Below are positions 62,689 through 64,000 of a stretch of DNA of 64,000 nt, in pieces. The stretch is from positions 1 to 64,000 of the forward strand of contig CAZUHB010000003.1 of the NCBI GenBank assembly GCA_964620445.1, read 5' to 3'. Every line of letters begins with the position of its first letter. Positions within the stretch are counted from its first letter, which is position 1. This stretch comes from CAZUHB01 sp964620445. GTDB taxonomy: Bacteria > Planctomycetota > B15-G4 > CAYZWU01. The notes beneath the pieces are model-generated. The model ran no database searches. It was not told the DNA's origin and saw nothing but the letters and a program-made list of their open reading frames with translations. A program made the translations under genes and the position numbers.

Positions 62689-63097
62689 TCGTATTGAGAG
62701 GCAAAAGACAAAAAAAAACGGATTCTTGCGAATCCGTTTTTTGGCGACCCCTGAAGAGGCTACTTACACAATGCAATGGGCACCCTTCTCATCACATCAA
62801 TTTTGAGCTCTCCAGGGAATCTTGAAACTGTATTAAAGAGCTGGTTTTCTTTTACAACAAATGGCGTTCCAACAAACCTGGCTCGCTTGAAATTTACACC
62901 ATCATTTTGGTGTCCAAGGAGTTTTGGCGCTCGGACGGTCCAGGATGTCCGTTTTGGGGCCCAAATTAGAACGATCGATTTTCGATCTGACCACGGTGAC
63001 CATCTTGAAGTCCGGCCATTCAAGGCTAAGATAGGCCGGTCAGATGGGCAAAAAAAAACCCGGCGTGCCAGATCGGCACTATCGACTGTGAAACATT
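62689..63097. other. Intergenic region between fabZ-like gene and lgt
   Basis: 409 bases: the terminator, then an AT-richer block (62760-62900) unlike its surroundings, containing an 87-codon minus-strand frame (62760-63023). That frame ends with FKRARFVGTPFVVKENQLFN and KIDVMRRVPIALCK, which reads more protein-like than most chance frames, but I see no Shine-Dalgarno or family. A remnant or a small gene cannot be excluded. Confidence 0.45.
62713..62744. terminator. Bidirectional rho-independent terminator
   Basis: AAAAAACGGATTC (62713-62725), TTGC loop, GAATCCGTTTTTT (62730-62742): a perfect 13-bp stem with A and T tracts on both sides, so it can work on either strand. Confidence 0.93.
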
Positions 63098-63901
63098 ATG
63101 CATCCAATACTTATCAAAGATTTCTTCATAAACATCCACACTTACGGGGTCATGGTGGCTCTTGGCTTTCTGGCCGGATATTTCTGGATGCACTACTCGG
63201 CCCGAAAAGTGGGCGACGATCCCAACAAGATCGCCGACATCTCGCTGTGGGTGCTCATCTCGGGCGTCGTCGGTGCCAGACTTCTTTTCGTATTGATCAA
63301 GTTTGACAGCTTCAAAGACGATCCGATCGCGGCTTTCAAGATCTGGGAAGGCGGCCTTGTCCTTTACGGCGGTATCATCGCGGCGATCCTGGTTGGCATC
63401 TGGCTGATCAGAAAAAGGCGCATGAATCTTTACCGAACAGCCGATGTGGCCATGCCCTGCGTCATGCTCGGCCTCTCCATCGGCCGCTGGGGGTGCCTCA
63501 TGGTCGGATGCTGCTTCGGCCAGGTCGCCGAGGGCCTTCCGTGGGCGATCCACTTTCACGAGGTCGAAGGATCGATGCTCCCCCACAGGTTCTTGGACCA
63601 ACCCCTGCATCCGACGCAGGTCTACATGTCGCTCAATGCACTTCTCATCTTCCTCGTGCTCACCATGGTGCTCAAATGGAGGCGCTTCGAGGGACAGGTG
63701 TTTTATCTCTGTCTCATTCTCTATTCCATCACCCGTTCCACCATCGAGTGTTTCCGGGGAGACAATATCCAGCGCGGCTACTTCGGACCTCTTTCCACCT
63801 CACAGTGGATCAGCATCGGCGTGGCTTCGATCGCGCTCTGGCAGTACGTCTCTCTTCATCGTAAGGCAACCAAGAGTGGCGCTTCCAAGCAGCAAAATTG
63901 A
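63098..63901 (+). CDS. lgt: Prolipoprotein diacylglyceryl transferase Lgt
   Basis: 267 aa with about seven membrane helices. Motifs: NIHTYGVMVALGFLAGYFW, EGGLVLYGG (85-92), the Lgt signature IGRWGCLMVGCCFG (128-141) and LHPTQVYMSLNALLI. It transfers diacylglycerol to the lipobox Cys of prolipoproteins, of which this window encodes several. The signature carries Cys residues where E. coli has GRIGNFIN, as in many non-proteobacterial forms. It overlaps the RNase HII-like start by 26 bases. Confidence 0.93.
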   Translation: MHPILIKDFFINIHTYGVMVALGFLAGYFWMHYSARKVGDDPNKIADISLWVLISGVVGARLLFVLIKFDSFKDDPIAAFKIWEGGLVLYGGIIAAILVGIWLIRKRRMNLYRTADVAMPCVMLGLSIGRWGCLMVGCCFGQVAEGLPWAIHFHEVEGSMLPHRFLDQPLHPTQVYMSLNALLIFLVLTMVLKWRRFEGQVFYLCLILYSITRSTIECFRGDNIQRGYFGPLSTSQWISIGVASIALWQYVSLHRKATKSGASKQQN

Positions 63902-64000
63902 AACAAAATCCTTGCGACGAACCGCTCCGGGCGAGGATCTGTTCGTCGCCGGTGTCGACGAAGCCGGCTACGGCCCGAAGCTGGGCCCTCTCGTGGTCAC
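63876..64000 (+). CDS. RNase HII-like protein, 5' end only
   Basis: Begins with a GTG at 63876 (AAGG upstream) in a different frame from the end of lgt, and runs off the window after 41 codons. The readable part contains FVAGVDEAGYGPKLGPLVV, the RNase HII opening (GxDEAGxGPxxGP) with the catalytic Asp-Glu pair, but Tyr replaces the usual Arg of GRGP, a variant I associate with a divergent RNase H group. Likely cleaves RNA-DNA hybrids. Confidence 0.65.
   Translation, partial: MALPSSKIETKSLRRTAPGEDLFVAGVDEAGYGPKLGPLVV

Overview
The window comes from a high-GC, diderm (Gram-negative type) bacterium. The outer-membrane evidence is a porin-like barrel, a TonB-dependent receptor with TonB/ExbB/ExbD, an LPS-kinase-like protein next to a family 9 glycosyltransferase, several lipobox proteins and Lgt. 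The giant secreted beta-helix proteins ending in a VDMGADEF-type segment, a DUF6677-like membrane protein, a DUF6812-like protein, a FlgM-like small protein and an RNase HII-like start reading VDEAGYGP are styles I associate with Planctomycetota or neighbouring uncultured phyla. No 16S gene or marker set is present, so the phylum is only a guess. No CRISPR array, insertion sequence or prophage was seen; the sequence reads as chromosomal.

Layout. 1-3 kb: three secreted or membrane proteins of unknown function. 3.0-8.0 kb: a ribose-type ABC importer operon (binding lipoprotein, double ATPase, permease) facing a divergent porin-like gene, with back-to-back candidate promoters. 8.0-8.5 kb: tRNA-His and tRNA-Lys with a strong terminator. 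8.5-22.2 kb: a surface or secretion region with a beta-propeller/beta-helix protein (941 aa), a four-gene minor-pilin-like operon, a 629-aa secreted repeat protein, a small methyltransferase and a 1246-aa glycine-rich beta-helix protein. The two beta-helix proteins share a C-terminal domain of about 110 aa. 22-28 kb: an FHA-TM-VWA protein, rsmD, a FlgM-like small gene, recN and an rluB-type pseudouridine synthase. 28-35 kb: two tandem giant membrane proteins joining a multi-pass region, a spermidine-synthase-like domain and TPR/HEAT-like repeats. 35-40 kb: a DUF6812-like gene, folC, a class I glutamine-amidotransferase-like hydrolase, a two-TM protein and a PilZ protein. 40-45 kb: a complete TonB operon (receptor, TonB, ExbB, ExbD) ending in a secreted protein with an ExbD-like C-terminus. 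45.5-50 kb: dprA, two small membrane proteins, a thioesterase, and a HEAT lipoprotein abutting a CPA1 antiporter. 50-54 kb: a three-gene operon (kinase-like, ParB-like, SPL-like radical SAM) divergent from a heptosyltransferase-like gene. 54-64 kb: a lipoprotein, lon, a membrane-inserted AlkP-superfamily enzyme, a carboxypeptidase-regulatory-like protein, a FabZ-like dehydratase, lgt and the start of an RNase HII-like gene.

How they may work together. The ABC importer and divergent porin look like one uptake route across both membranes. The TonB operon carries its own energising motor. The pilins lie between the large beta-helix proteins, which suggests a surface-display or secretion role, but no assembly ATPase or secretin is in the window. 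The least explained units are the kinase-ParB-SPL operon, the twin synthase fusions, the ExbD-like add-on protein and the shared C-terminal domain of the beta-helix proteins.
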